Origin: Albimonas donghaensis
Lineage (GTDB): Bacteria; Pseudomonadota; Alphaproteobacteria; Rhodobacterales; Rhodobacteraceae
Reading direction: 5' to 3'
Length of the DNA stretch: 64,000 nt
Assembly: GCF_900106695.1 (NCBI RefSeq)
Contig: NZ_FNMZ01000002.1
Span: 186,001 to 250,000, forward strand
Within the stretch, counting starts at the first letter, position 1. Each line of letters opens with the position of its first letter. Below, piece by piece: positions 45,869 through 56,419 of the stretch. The position numbers and the translations under genes are program-made. Under the pieces are notes generated by a model, which ran no database searches, was not told where the DNA came from, and worked only from the letters and a program-made list of their open reading frames with translations.

Positions 45869-46222
45869 TCAGACCCGCGCCTCGCGCCGGGCGCGGGAGC
45901 GGGCCTTGTCGCGCATCTGGTGGCGAAACCACAGGTAGAGCGGCAGGCCGCAGCTGACCCCGATGAGCAGCGTCACCGGGATCACCACCAGGATGGCCGA
46001 GGCGCCGCGCCGGGCGACATCGACCACCACCGCCGCGATCAGCGCCACGGCGGCGAGCGCAAGGTCGTAGAGCATGCCCTCGGCGGCGGCGTTGACCGTC
46101 CAGGCCTCGATCAGCCCGGTGATGGAGACGCCGTTGGCGTCGAACCAGATCAAGAAGTGACGAAAGGGCACGATCGCGCCCACCGCCGCGAGCAGCAGGT
46201 AAATACCGGAAATAACAGACAT
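45869..46222 (-). CDS. DUF2834 small membrane protein
   Basis: 117-aa protein with three hydrophobic helices (about residues 5-20, 47-70 and 76-98) and a basic C-terminus (RHQMRDKARSRARREARV). The FRHFLIWFDANG segment at about 20-31 resembles the FxxWxxxxG core of DUF2834. ATG 46222 has AGGGGATA upstream. Function unknown. A CtrA-like box lies about 115 bp upstream of the start. Confidence 0.75.
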   Translation of the reverse strand: MSVISGIYLLLAAVGAIVPFRHFLIWFDANGVSITGLIEAWTVNAAAEGMLYDLALAAVALIAAVVVDVARRGASAILVVIPVTLLIGVSCGLPLYLWFRHQMRDKARSRARREARV

Positions 46223-46329
46223 GAATATCCCCTGAGATCCGCAGTTGTCGGGATCGGACGGGTTCCCCAACCCGCGCGATCCGGCCCCGGAGTTGATCGG
46301 GACCAAAGCCGACCATCCTCTTGCGAGAC

Positions 46330-46345
46330 TTAACCTTGCATTAAC
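46330..46345. promoter_or_regulatory. CtrA-like binding box
   Basis: TTAACCTTGCATTAAC, an exact TTAA-N7-TTAA with the extra C on both halves that CtrA sites favour. It is centred about 115 bp upstream of the DUF2834 start in an AT-rich spot. In Rhodobacterales CtrA controls motility and gene transfer agents; here control of DUF2834 is inferred. Confidence 0.6.
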
Positions 46346-46477
46346 GCATGTCAAATCCCGTCGCGGCGCGCGCGACTTTCCCGGCGGGTCTGCGATTGAA
46401 GAGACGGGAGCGGAGCCCGGACGCGAGGGGGCGCGCCGCGGGGCGACGGCGGCAGGATACGCCGCCCTCCCCCGGGC

Positions 46478-46696
46478 CTATTCGGTGCGGTCGCGGATCG
46501 GGTCCACAACCACGCCGGGCGCCGACAGGCGCGGCGCCTCGGACCGCTGGGCGTCAGCGGGGGGGATCGGGTCGTCCTTGCGCGCGCAGCCCGCGCCCGC
46601 CAGCAGCGCCGCCAGCACCGCCAGGGCCGCGGGGCCGGCGACGCGGGACCGGCGTGCGGGGCGCGCGGGGCGTATGGGGCGCGCGGGGCGGATCAC
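46478..46696 (-). CDS. Small lipoprotein coupled to argH (GTG start)
   Basis: 72-aa lipoprotein precursor. An Arg/Pro-rich start is followed by a hydrophobic stretch and lipobox LLAGAGC, with acylated Cys at about 37. The mature part is short and polar with KDDPIPPAD, close to the KxPxxxP element of small LptM-like lipoproteins. It starts with GTG inside the argH stop (GTGA). Small lipoproteins after argH are known in other proteobacteria; a link to LPS transport as in LptM is possible but unproven. Confidence 0.75.
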   Translation of the reverse strand: MIRPARPIRPARPARRSRVAGPAALAVLAALLAGAGCARKDDPIPPADAQRSEAPRLSAPGVVVDPIRDRTE

Positions 46697-48120
46697 GCGC
46701 CCGCCTCCCGTTCCGCCGCCAGCGCCTCGCGCCAGCGCGCGGCCTGCTCGCGCACCCGGGTCGGCGACGTGCCGCCATAGGACAGGCGCGAGGCGGCCGA
46801 AGCCTCGACCGTCAGCACGTCGAACACGCCCGCGGTGATGGCGGGATGGGCGCCTTGCATCTCCTCCAGCGTCAGTTCGGGCAGGTCGCGGCCCGAATCC
46901 TCGGCCAGCTTCACCAGCGCGCCGACCACGTGATGCGCGTCGCGGAACGGCAGCCCCGCCTCGCGCACCAGCCAGTCGGCGAGATCGGTGGCGGTGGAGA
47001 AACCCGAGGCCGCCGCGGCGCGCAGGTTGTCGGCCTGGGGAGCCATGTCGCGCACCATGCCCTCCATCGCCGCCAGGGCCAGCATGAGGGAGTCGGCCGC
47101 GTCGAAGACCTGCTCCTTGTCCTCCTGCATGTCCTTGGAATAGGCGAGCGGCAGGCCCTTCATCACGGTCAGCAGGCTCACCATCGCGCCGGTGATGCGG
47201 CCCACCTTGGCGCGCGTCAGTTCCGCCGCATCGGGGTTGCGCTTCTGCGGCATGATCGAGGAGCCGGTGGAGAACCGGTCCGACAGGCGCACGAAGCGGA
47301 ACTGGGCGGAGGACCAGATCACCAGCTCCTCCGAGATGCGGCTGAGATGGGTGGCGCAGATCGAGGCGGAGGACAGGAACTCCAGCGCGAAATCCCGGTC
47401 CGACACCGCGTCCAGCGAGTTGGCCGAGGGCCGGTCGAAGCCCAGCGCCGCGGCGGTGGCGTGGCGGTCGATCGGAAAGCCGGTGCCGGCCAGCGCGGCG
47501 GCGCCCAGCGGGCATTCGTTCATGCGCGCGCGGGCGTCGGCGAAACGGGCGCGGTCGCGGGCGAACATCTCCGCATAGGCCAGCATGTGGTGGCCCCAGG
47601 TCACCGGCTGCGCGGTCTGAAGATGGGTGAAGCCGGGCATCACCAGGTCCGCCCCGGCCTCGGCCTGGCCGACCAGCGCCTCGATCAGCGCGGTGAGGCC
47701 GGTGACCGCGGCGTCGGCCTGGTCGCGCACCCACATGCGGAAGTCGAGCGCCACCTGGTCGTTGCGCGACCGCGCCGTGTGCAGGCGCCCGGCGGCGTCG
47801 CCGATCAGCTCGCGCAAGCGGGATTCCACGTTCATGTGGATATCCTCCAGCGCGGTGGAGAAGGCGAAGGTCCCGCCCTCGATCTCTGACAAGACCGTGA
47901 GAAGGCCGGCGTCGATCTGTGCGGCGTCGTCGGCCGTGATAATCCCGGTGTCGGCGAGCATCGCCGCATGGGCCCGCGATCCCGCGATGTCCTGCGCGGC
48001 GAGACGTCGGTCGAAGCCGATGGAGGCGTTGATCGCCTCCATGATCGCATCGGGGCCGGCGGCGAAACGGCCGCCCCACATGGTGTTGGCGCCGGCCGTG
48101 GATTTGCTCTCGTCGCTCAT
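46693..48120 (-). CDS. argH: Argininosuccinate lyase
   Basis: Cleaves argininosuccinate to arginine and fumarate, the last step of arginine synthesis. 475 aa from ATG 48120. [10 protein letters not shown] at the N-terminus, [16 protein letters not shown] (about 108-123), [14 protein letters not shown], and the fumarase/aspartase superfamily signature [12 protein letters not shown] (about 277-288). Normal length. GTGA-coupled to the small lipoprotein gene downstream; the tlpA gene is divergent from it by 45 bp. Confidence 0.98.
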   Translation of the reverse strand: MSDESKSTAGANTMWGGRFAAGPDAIMEAINASIGFDRRLAAQDIAGSRAHAAMLADTGIITADDAAQIDAGLLTVLSEIEGGTFAFSTALEDIHMNVESRLRELIGDAAGRLHTARSRNDQVALDFRMWVRDQADAAVTGLTALIEALVGQAEAGADLVMPGFTHLQTAQPVTWGHHMLAYAEMFARDRARFADARARMNECPLGAAALAGTGFPIDRHATAAALGFDRPSANSLDAVSDRDFALEFLSSASICATHLSRISEELVIWSSAQFRFVRLSDRFSTGSSIMPQKRNPDAAELTRAKVGRITGAMVSLLTVMKGLPLAYSKDMQEDKEQVFDAADSLMLALAAMEGMVRDMAPQADNLRAAAASGFSTATDLADWLVREAGLPFRDAHHVVGALVKLAEDSGRDLPELTLEEMQGAHPAITAGVFDVLTVEASAASRLSYGGTSPTRVREQAARWREALAAEREAGA

Positions 48121-48165
48121 GGTCGGGGACCTCGTCCTCGCGTGGAAAGGATCTGGGGAAGGGAT

Positions 48166-48759
48166 ATGGGCATGCGCACAAGCCTTCTGGCGCTCGTCAT
48201 AGGCGCCTTCGCGACGCTTGGAAACCCTGCGGCGGCGGGGGAGCTGGATGCGGAGACCCGCGCGCGGATCGAGGAGATGCGCGGCGAGGCCTTGGCCAAG
48301 CTGGTGCTGCTGGACGAGCCGCGGGAGCTGCCCGCGGCGGAATTCGAGGCCCCGGACGGCGCCGCGGCGACGCTGGCGGATTTCGGCGGGCATGTGACGC
48401 TGGTGAACCTCTGGGCCACCTGGTGCCCGCCCTGCCGGGAGGAGATGCCGAGCCTCGACGCGCTGCGCAGGCGGATGGAGGGGACGGGGATCGAGGTGAT
48501 CACGGTGGCGGTGCAGCCCGGCGCCCGCGACAAGGCCGAGGCCTATATGGCGGAGATGGGCCTGCACGCGCTGGAGCCCTATGGCGACGCGCGCAACGCG
48601 CTGCCGCGCGCGGTGGGGATCCTGGGGCTGCCGACGACGATCATCCTGTCGCCCGAGGGGCGGGAGATCGCGCGGATGCAGGGCGACGCCGACTGGGCCT
48701 CGCCCGAGGCGGAGGCGGTGCTGCGGGCGCTGGCGGAGGCGTTCGACGCGGAGGGATAG
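48166..48759 (+). CDS. TlpA-like periplasmic thiol-disulfide reductase
   Basis: Thioredoxin-fold protein of 197 aa with an N-terminal signal peptide (about 1-23, ending AAA-GEL). The active site WCPPC is at about 86-90 in [15 protein letters not shown]. The cis-Pro is in [11 protein letters not shown], typical of TlpA. Such proteins keep apocytochromes or copper chaperones reduced in the periplasm. ATG 48166 chosen; ATG 48172 is equally possible. Divergent from argH, as in other Rhodobacterales. Confidence 0.93.
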   Translation: MGMRTSLLALVIGAFATLGNPAAAGELDAETRARIEEMRGEALAKLVLLDEPRELPAAEFEAPDGAAATLADFGGHVTLVNLWATWCPPCREEMPSLDALRRRMEGTGIEVITVAVQPGARDKAEAYMAEMGLHALEPYGDARNALPRAVGILGLPTTIILSPEGREIARMQGDADWASPEAEAVLRALAEAFDAEG

Positions 48760-48918
48760 GCGCGGAAGGATAGGCGGGGTCGCGGGCGCCGCGTCCTGCG
48801 TCCCGCTGTCGGAACGCGCACGCCCGCGGCGCGCTTCGGGCGCGGCGCGGGCGGCGAGGGGCGCCCGGCGATCGGGCCGTGCGGCGGGGGCGGCCCGGAG
48901 GGCGGGGGCCGGTCCGAA

Positions 48919-48951
48919 GGGCGGGGGCGTTTCGGCGGCTCGCCCCCGCCC
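48919..48951. terminator. Hairpin between convergent tlpA-like and cytochrome b561 genes
   Basis: Perfect 11-bp stem GGGCGGGGGCG (48919-48929) with CGCCCCCGCCC (48941-48951), nine bases before the cytochrome gene's stop. Position suits bidirectional termination; T-runs are missing. Confidence 0.5.
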
Positions 48952-48959
48952 GGTCGGGC

Positions 48960-49529
48960 TCAGCGGCCCGAAGTCATCCGGCGCAGGGTGGCGTCGCGAT
49001 CCACGAAATGATGCTTCAGCGCCGCGCCGGCATGCACGACCACCAGCGCGATCAGCGCCCAGGCGGACAGCTCATGGATCTGGTGGAAGATCCCCTCGAT
49101 CGCGCGGTCTCCGGGGACGAAGGGGTCGGGAAGCGCGAACAGTCCGAAGACCTCGTTCTTGATCCCGTAGCTTTCCTGCAGGCTGGAAGCCGACGCCATC
49201 AGCCAGCCCGAAAGCGGCATGATCAGCATCAGCGCGTAGAGCGCCCAATGCGCCGCCTCGGCGGCCAGAACCTGCCAGCGCGGCGTGCCGGGAACCGGGG
49301 GAGGCGCGGCGTGCGTGAGGCGCCAGGCCAGGCGCGACGCGGCCAGCGCGAAGGCGACGAAGCCCCAGCTCTTGTGCAGCTGGATCAGGCCGAACTGCTC
49401 GTAGATGTCGGTGACGAAATCCGTCATCCAGATCCCCAGCCCCAGCAGGAACAGGATCACGGCGGCGGTCGCCCAGTGGAACGCCCGGGCGGGCCAGCCC
49501 CAGGCGGCTTCGGTGTTGCGCAGGCGCAT
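48960..49529 (-). CDS. Cytochrome b561
   Basis: Four-helix diheme membrane cytochrome of 189 aa, of the CybB family. Heme-ligand His candidates: FHWATAA (about 17-18), LHKSWGF (about 51-52), AHWALYAL (about 93) and [12 protein letters not shown] (about 164-172). Helices at about 16-34, 53-66, 89-107 and 145-165. It lies next to the yceI gene on the same strand, 115 bp downstream of it. YceI and cytochrome b561 are often paired and may handle quinones, and this pair also looks co-transcribed. Confidence 0.92.
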   Translation of the reverse strand: MRLRNTEAAWGWPARAFHWATAAVILFLLGLGIWMTDFVTDIYEQFGLIQLHKSWGFVAFALAASRLAWRLTHAAPPPVPGTPRWQVLAAEAAHWALYALMLIMPLSGWLMASASSLQESYGIKNEVFGLFALPDPFVPGDRAIEGIFHQIHELSAWALIALVVVHAGAALKHHFVDRDATLRRMTSGR

Positions 49530-49644
49530 GGCGGGTCTCCGGCGGGCGCGCCGACCGCAAGGGCCGGGGGGGGGGGACGGATCGCTCCGCCCCGGGTCCC
49601 GGAACGGGCCGGGGGCGCGGGGCGGAGCGCGGGATCGCGGCGGA

Positions 49645-50238
49645 TCAGCCGGCGGGGCTGGCTTCCAGGTCGATGCGGATCGGCATCTCGACGCCGATGG
49701 CCGGGGCGCCGTAGCCGATGCCGTAATCGGTCCGGTCGATGGTCCCGGTCACGGTGAAGCCGGCGATGGTCTGGTCCGGGTTGAACGGCGACGGGCCCAT
49801 CTTGTTGAGCACGACCTCGAAGACCTCTTCGTTGGTAACGTCCTTGATGGTGACGTCGCCGGTGACCTCGGCGCGCTCGGCCGAGATCAGCTTGACCGAC
49901 TTCGAGACGAAAGTGATGTCGGGATACGCCTCGACGTCAAGGAAATCGGCGCCGCGGACATGCTCGTCGCGGGGGCCCCAGCCGGTGTCGACGGTGGCCG
50001 CCTTGATGGTGAAGGCCACCGAGGCGGTTTCGATCGCATCGGGGTCGAAGTCGATCTCGGCCTCGAACTCGGAGAAGCGGCCGTGGACCACGGAGAAGCC
50101 GAGATGGTCGACCGAGAAGGTCACCGAGGTGTGGGACGGGTCGATGGCGTAGGGCTCGGCGGCGGCCGGGAGGGCGGCGGCGGCGAAGAGCGGCGCCGCG
50201 AGGGCGGCGGCGAAGAGCGGCTGGCGGGCGAGGCGCAT
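49645..50238 (-). CDS. YceI family periplasmic lipid-binding protein
   Basis: 197-aa secreted protein with a signal peptide (about 1-27, ending AAA-EPY). The YceI lipocalin-like barrel starts YAIDPSHTSVTFSVDHLGFS (about 30-49), followed by HVRGADFLDVEAYPDITF, the conserved region that shapes the pocket, and ends with a GFTVTGTIDRTDYGI beta hairpin. YceI proteins bind isoprenoid chains such as quinones. Upstream neighbour of cytochrome b561 on the same strand. Confidence 0.95.
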   Translation of the reverse strand: MRLARQPLFAAALAAPLFAAAALPAAAEPYAIDPSHTSVTFSVDHLGFSVVHGRFSEFEAEIDFDPDAIETASVAFTIKAATVDTGWGPRDEHVRGADFLDVEAYPDITFVSKSVKLISAERAEVTGDVTIKDVTNEEVFEVVLNKMGPSPFNPDQTIAGFTVTGTIDRTDYGIGYGAPAIGVEMPIRIDLEASPAG

Positions 50239-50700
50239 GGGCTTTGTTCTCCTGGGCGGCGCGTCAGGGACGGCGCGGGGGGGGCTGCGCGGCGGTCGCG
50301 CGGCTTGGGCGAAGGGTTCGACGGCTTGGAGATAGGATGGCGGGCGCCGCGGTGCAGCAGAAGAATGGGGGACAATTCGTCCACGTTTCGGCGCCAAAGC
50401 AGGGGCGGCGGATAAATTGTGGCGATTTTCGGCTTCGCGCGGCGCGCCTCACAGGAACTTGAGCCCGCTTTTCAAGGCGATGCGACGGGTCAGGGGGGGG
50501 ATCGCGGGCGATGGGGCGACCTCCGGCGGCGCGCGGGCGACGGTCCGGATGGGGAAAAGCGCGGCGGGCGTGGGCGCTGGCATGGCCGATGGCAGCGCCT
50601 GCCGGGCGTGCGAAGGCCCGCGCCCCCCTGCCGGGAGCGCGGGCCGCATGGATGTCCGCGCGGGGACGGGCGATGCGTTCGGACCCGCCTGACGGGCCGG
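50239..50700. other. Intergenic region before yceI, no gene seen
   Basis: About 460 bp separating the chemoreceptor gene and the yceI promoter. It includes a modestly AT-richer patch at about 50400-50470. No recognisable gene. Confidence 0.5.
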
Positions 50701-50718
50701 GCCGCCTGATCAGGCGGC
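50701..50718. repeat. 18-bp palindrome over the chemoreceptor stop codon
   Basis: GCCGCCTGATCAGGCGGC is a perfect palindrome centred on the junction next to the TGA stop of the chemoreceptor gene. It may act as a weak terminator stem; there is no T-run. Confidence 0.6.
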
Positions 50719-52644
50719 GCGGCGCGCGCCCCGCGTGGCGGCGGTGGCGAAGGCGCCGAGGCTCTCGGCCTGGGCGTCGAGGTCATGCGCGAGCTGCTCG
50801 GCCGCCGCCGCCGCCTCCGCGGTTTCACGCGCGTTCTCCTGCACCGTCTGGTCCAGGTGGGAGACGGCGGTCGAGATCTCCCGCACGCCCTGCCCCTGCT
50901 CCCGCCCCGCGGAGGCCGCGTCGGCGATGGCGGAGGCGAGCCCGTCGATGGAGCTCACGATTTCCTGCAGCGAGGCGCCGGTGGCGTTCACCAGCCCGAC
51001 GCCCTCGGCCACCGTGGTCGCCGAGCCCTTGATCAGCTCGGAGATGTCGCGCGCGGCCTCCGACGACCGCTGGGCGAGCGTCCGAACTTCCGAAGCCACC
51101 ACGGCGAAGCCCTTGCCGGCTTCCCCGGCGCGGGCCGCCTCCACCGCCGCGTTCAGCGCCAGCAGGTTGGTCTGGAAGGCGATCGCGTCGATCACCGCGG
51201 TGATGTCGGAGATCTCGCCCGAGCTCTTCTCGATCCTCCGCATGGCGTCGATGGCCTTGTCGGCGGAATCGGCGCCCTGGCGGGCCCGGCCGCGGGTGTC
51301 CTCGGTCATCTTCTCGGCCGAGGTCAGGTTGGCGGCGGAGGCCGACACCGTCTCCGAAATCTCGGTCATCGTGGCCGCGGTTTCCTCGATGGTGGAAGCC
51401 TGGCTTTCCGCCCGACCGGTGAGGCCGCGCATCGCCGCGTTCATGCGCGAAATGGCGTCGCGCTGGGCCTCGGCCCCGTCGCGGACATGGGCGATGGCGG
51501 CGCCCAGTTCGGCCAGCGAGTCGTTGGCTGTCTGCGCGAGGCGGGCGAGCTGGCCCTGATAGCGGCCGGTCATCGGGCGGTTCAGATCGCGGCGCGCCAT
51601 CGCCTCCAGCGTGCCGTCGAGATCGCCGAGAAAGGCCGAAGTGGTGTCCATCAGGCGGTTGGCGCCCGAGGCGAGCTCCTGCATTTCAGGCGCTTCGAAG
51701 CTGGCGTCGACCCGGCGGCTGAAGTCGCCGGCCGTCGCGGCCTCCACCACCCCGTTCACCTCGTCGCGAAGCTGGCTGAGCATGCGGGCGTTGTCCTTGC
51801 GCGCCGCCTCCGCCGCCGCGGCGCCGGCTTCGCGCTGGCGCTCCGCCTCGGCCAGGGCCAGGCGCAATCCGTCCACGCCGCGGCCAAGCTCCCCGATCTC
51901 ATCCGTCCGGTCGGCGGCCGCGACCCTGGAGACGAGGTCGCCCTCGGCCAGCCGCGCCACCGCGCCCCCCAGCGAATGCAGCGGCCGCACCGCCATGCCC
52001 GCCGCCGCCCAGGCCGCGCCCCCCGCCAGAAGCAGCGCGACCAGGCCCGAGAGCCCCGCGCCCAGCGCCTCCTCTCCCAGCGCCGCCATGACGCCGGATT
52101 TCTCCACCCCCACATAGAGGATGCCCTCGACCGCGCCGGAGGCCCCGGTGATCGGGTAGTAGACCGTGTAGTAATCCTTCCCGAGGATCGTCGCCTCCCC
52201 CCGGAAGACCTTGCCGGACGTGATCACCGGGTGCACCGCGCCGGCCTTGCCCAGCACCGTGCCCACCGCGCGCGCGCCGTCGGGCTTGCGGATGTTGGTG
52301 GAGCGGCGGACGAATTCGCCCTGCGCGGGGTCGAGCACGAAGACGGTCGCGGTTTCCCCGGTCACGCCGGCGATGCGGTCGATGGTGACATGGTCGGAGA
52401 CGTCGGGGACCGCCCACCAGGTCAGCGCCTGCACCGAGCCGTCGCCGCCGAACCGGGCGGTGAGTTCCGGCAGCGTGGCGTCGGCCATGGCCGCTGCGGC
52501 GCGGAGCGAGCGGGCCTGGCCGGCCTGCGCCTCCTCCGTCAGTCGCCCGGAGGCGCGCCACACGGAAACCGCGGTCATCAGGACGACGGCGATCAGAACG
52601 ATGGAGGCGGTGACCGCTGCGGCCCGCACGCGCAGATTCGACAT
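50710..52644 (-). CDS. Methyl-accepting chemotaxis protein with periplasmic Cache domain
   Basis: Chemoreceptor of 644 aa. First helix at about residues 9-28, a periplasmic domain to about 195 of the Cache_3 type ([23 protein letters not shown] and [12 protein letters not shown] segments), second helix at about 197-216, and two HAMP-like linkers (about 217-270 and 300-350). The cytoplasmic signalling hairpin has [37 protein letters not shown] (positions about 485-520; tip residues [12 protein letters not shown]). Ligand unknown. No che genes are adjacent. Confidence 0.95.
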   Translation of the reverse strand: MSNLRVRAAAVTASIVLIAVVLMTAVSVWRASGRLTEEAQAGQARSLRAAAAMADATLPELTARFGGDGSVQALTWWAVPDVSDHVTIDRIAGVTGETATVFVLDPAQGEFVRRSTNIRKPDGARAVGTVLGKAGAVHPVITSGKVFRGEATILGKDYYTVYYPITGASGAVEGILYVGVEKSGVMAALGEEALGAGLSGLVALLLAGGAAWAAAGMAVRPLHSLGGAVARLAEGDLVSRVAAADRTDEIGELGRGVDGLRLALAEAERQREAGAAAAEAARKDNARMLSQLRDEVNGVVEAATAGDFSRRVDASFEAPEMQELASGANRLMDTTSAFLGDLDGTLEAMARRDLNRPMTGRYQGQLARLAQTANDSLAELGAAIAHVRDGAEAQRDAISRMNAAMRGLTGRAESQASTIEETAATMTEISETVSASAANLTSAEKMTEDTRGRARQGADSADKAIDAMRRIEKSSGEISDITAVIDAIAFQTNLLALNAAVEAARAGEAGKGFAVVASEVRTLAQRSSEAARDISELIKGSATTVAEGVGLVNATGASLQEIVSSIDGLASAIADAASAGREQGQGVREISTAVSHLDQTVQENARETAEAAAAAEQLAHDLDAQAESLGAFATAATRGARRAA

Positions 52645-52776
52645 GTTGCGAAGTCCCCTTTCCGGAAGCTTTCCGGTCAGATGGACCCCACGCCTTAAGA
52701 TCAGGTTTCCGCGCCGCGCCGCGGCGCCGCCTCCCGCCCCGCGAGGGCCGGACGGGACCGCCGCGCCGGACCGGAA

Positions 52777-53652
52777 TCAGCGTGTCGGGACGGGAGTTTC
52801 GCCGCGATAGTCGTAGAAGCCGCGGCCCGCCTTGCGGCCCAGCCAGCCGGCTTCGACATATTTAACCATCAGCGGGCAGGGCCGGTACTTGGTGTCGGCC
52901 AGCCCGTCATGCAGCACGTGCATGATCGCCAGGCACACGTCGAGCCCGATGAAATCGGCCAGCTGCAGCGGCCCCATCGGGTGGTTGGCCCCGAGCCGCA
53001 TGGCCTTGTCGATGCTCTCCACCGTGCCGACGCCCTCATAGAGCGTGTAGACCGCCTCGTTGATCATCGGCAGCAGGATGCGGTTGACGATGAAGGCCGG
53101 GAAATCCTCGGCGGTGGCGGCGGTCTTGCCCAGCCGGTCGACCACGCCCTTGAGCGTGTTGAAGGTCGGCTCGTCGGTGGCGATGCCGCGGATCAGCTCC
53201 ACCAGCTCCATCACCGGGACCGGGTTCATGAAATGGAACCCCATGAACCGCTCGGGCCGGTCGGTGGCCGAGGCGAGGCGGGTGATCGAGATCGACGAGG
53301 TGTTCGACGTCAGGATCGTGTGCTCGCCCAGATGCGGCGCGAGCCCGGCGAAGATCTGGTGCTTGATCTTCTCGTTCTCGGTCGCGGCCTCGATGACCAG
53401 ATCGGTCCCGGCGATCTCGGCGACGTCGGTCGACTTGCGGATGCGCGCGATGGCGGCGTTCTTGTCGGTCTCGGTGATCGCCCCGCGCGACAGCTGGCGG
53501 GTCATGTTCTTGTCGATCAGGGCCAGGGCCGCGTCGATGCGGTCCGCGTCCACGTCGTTCAGGCGGACCTCGTAGCCCGCGAGCGCGAAGACATGGGCGA
53601 TGCCGTTGCCCATCTGCCCCGCTCCGATGACGCCGACCGTTTCGATGTCCAT
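52777..53652 (-). CDS. 3-hydroxybutyryl-CoA dehydrogenase
   Basis: NAD-dependent 3-hydroxyacyl-CoA dehydrogenase of 291 aa, family 3HCDH. Rossmann motif GAGQMGNG at about 9-16, catalytic His in MGFHFMNPVPVMELVE (about 137-152), and RILLPMINEAVYTLYEGVG and GPLQLADFIGLDVCL for the C-terminal dimer domain. Start ATG 53652 chosen at MDIETVGVIG, rejecting an upstream ATG that adds unrelated sequence. It oxidises 3-hydroxybutyryl-CoA or reduces acetoacetyl-CoA in butyrate/PHB-type pathways. Stands alone here. Confidence 0.95.
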   Translation of the reverse strand: MDIETVGVIGAGQMGNGIAHVFALAGYEVRLNDVDADRIDAALALIDKNMTRQLSRGAITETDKNAAIARIRKSTDVAEIAGTDLVIEAATENEKIKHQIFAGLAPHLGEHTILTSNTSSISITRLASATDRPERFMGFHFMNPVPVMELVELIRGIATDEPTFNTLKGVVDRLGKTAATAEDFPAFIVNRILLPMINEAVYTLYEGVGTVESIDKAMRLGANHPMGPLQLADFIGLDVCLAIMHVLHDGLADTKYRPCPLMVKYVEAGWLGRKAGRGFYDYRGETPVPTR

Positions 53653-53975
53653 TTCGCCCGCCCTTTCGGTGACTGGTTCGCGGGGAACCCTATTCGGCGG
53701 CCGGGAGAGCGGCAAGGCCCGGCGCCGCGCTCCGCGCCCGGCGGGGCGCGGATGACGCGCGACGCGTGGGCGCGGGGTGTGGGCGAGGGGCGCGGGAGGG
53801 CGCGGTCGGGGACAGCGGGCGCCGGCGTCCGGTCGCCCCGCGACGCCCCTCCATTCACAATCCAGTCATGCGGCATCCGCGACAAGACCTGCGGCCATTT
53901 TGCGAACCGACGCGACTCGCCTCCGCGTCGCCTTGTCGTGTTCGCGCGACGCTCTTTCCCGAGGGGAATTCCCAA

Positions 53976-54758
53976 ATGCATCTTTCGCGCGCCCTGGCCA
54001 TCGCCGGCCTCGCCGCCTTCGCGCCCCTGTCGGCGCAGGCCGCCGCCGTTTTCGAGGCCGAGGCCTATGCGGAGGCCTTCGATTTCTCCGCGACCTACGT
54101 GATCGGCGGGGCGGACGCCTCCGCCGACTTCGAGATGTCGACCGACAGCGATACCGACGACGACCTCTATGAGGAGGGCGAGGGGATCGGCTTCACCGAC
54201 GGCACGATCAGCGGCCCGCCGGTTTACGGTCTGGACAGCTACATCATCGGCGATTCCGGCCCCAACCTGGGCTTCGTCCAGGCCTCGGCCTTCGGCTTCA
54301 TCGACTTCATGCTCACCAACACCTCCGCGACCGAGTCGATCGCCTTCGGGTTCACCTATCGGCTCGGCGTCTTCGCCGACGCCTCCATCGTCGTCGACGA
54401 CCCCTCGGTGCTCTACGACGCCTACGCCTTCGCCGGGGCGCTGGTCTTTCTCGACACCGTCCGGATCGACGGTCTTGGAAGCGAACTCGTCGACGATGAG
54501 GGCGTGCTCGATATCCGGACGGCGGCGAGCGACGCGCTGTTCGGCCCCTTCGGCCCCGACGACCAGGAGAGCGGGGAGATCGACGTGAACATCACCCTCG
54601 ACCCGGGCGAGGTCTTCTACCTGACCCTGGAGACCTACACCGAAGGCTTCGCCGAAGCCGCCGTTCCGGTTCCCGCCGCGCTGCCGCTGCTGGCCGCGGG
54701 CCTGGCCGGGCTGGGCCTGGCCGGCCGCCGCCGTCGCGGTCGCCGCGACGCGGCCTGA
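53976..54758 (+). CDS. Secreted VPLPA-CTERM sorting-tail protein
   Basis: 260-aa exported protein. Signal peptide at about 1-23 (ending AQA-AAVF). The mature part is acidic and beta-rich, with many Asp, Glu and aromatic residues and no known domain. The C-terminus is a PEP-CTERM-type tail: [19 protein letters not shown] then an Arg-rich end, which is the VPLPA variant common in Rhodobacterales (positions about 233-260). Such proteins are handled by an exosortase and often join the extracellular matrix. No exosortase gene is in the window; the BY-kinase gene suggests an exopolysaccharide locus elsewhere. Confidence 0.88.
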   Translation: MHLSRALAIAGLAAFAPLSAQAAAVFEAEAYAEAFDFSATYVIGGADASADFEMSTDSDTDDDLYEEGEGIGFTDGTISGPPVYGLDSYIIGDSGPNLGFVQASAFGFIDFMLTNTSATESIAFGFTYRLGVFADASIVVDDPSVLYDAYAFAGALVFLDTVRIDGLGSELVDDEGVLDIRTAASDALFGPFGPDDQESGEIDVNITLDPGEVFYLTLETYTEGFAEAAVPVPAALPLLAAGLAGLGLAGRRRRGRRDAA

Positions 54759-55000
54759 GCCGCGCGGGACGTCGCACGCGACGGAGGATGGAGGGGGGGG
54801 CGGTCCCGGTCCGGGCCGCCCCCTTCCGCGCCGGCCCTTTCGCGCGGGCCCGCCGCCTTCGGACGTTGCGCGCCGTTTTCGGGGCGCCCCCGCCGCGACA
54901 CGTCGCTTTCGGGCCCTTGTCCGCCGCCCAGGCGCTCGACATCGGGGCCCCGCCGCTCCACTCTCCGCCCCCGACGTCGATCCACGAGGGAGAGCCCCCC

Positions 55001-56131
<1,131 letters not shown>

Positions 56132-56156
56132 TCCGGACCACGGCTTCGCGACATCG

Positions 56157-56180
56157 GGGGGACGGGCGCGCCCGTCCCCC
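56157..56180 (+). terminator. Terminator-like palindrome after the alcohol dehydrogenase gene
   Basis: Perfect 24-bp palindrome, arms GGGGGACGGGCG and CGCCCGTCCCCC, 25 bp after the stop codon, followed by TTCGCGTTCC. Strong stem, weak T-run. Confidence 0.65.
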
Positions 56181-56224
56181 TTCGCGTTCCGGGCGGGGGG
56201 TCCGCATGCGGGCGGGTCGCCCGC

Positions 56225-56315
56225 GCTTTTCGACCCCGCTTTTCGCCTGTGCTTTTCGCGCCCGCCATTCGTCTGGGCCATTCGTCTGGGCCATTCGTCC
56301 GGGCCATTCGAACCT
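56225..56315. repeat. Seven-unit 13-bp tandem array before the NYN gene
   Basis: Seven contiguous 13-bp units, all with GCyWTTCG at the start: three GCTTTTCGnnnnn units (56225-56263) followed by four GCCATTCGnnnnn units (56264-56315), of which two are identical (GCCATTCGTCTGG). The core TTCG recurs exactly every 13 bp. A degenerate eighth unit may precede at 56212. It lies about 105 bp upstream of the NYN gene. Confidence 0.85.
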
Positions 56316-56419
56316 CACGCGACGGTTTCCCGCCGAATTCGCCGGAAACGCGCCCGGAAACGCTTGACCCGACCCCGCCCCGCGCCGTCTACGGGGGAGG
56401 ACGCGCAAAGGAGCCCGCC

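Noticed and set aside
56225-56315. CRISPR array
   Set aside because: 13-bp units without spacers and no cas genes.
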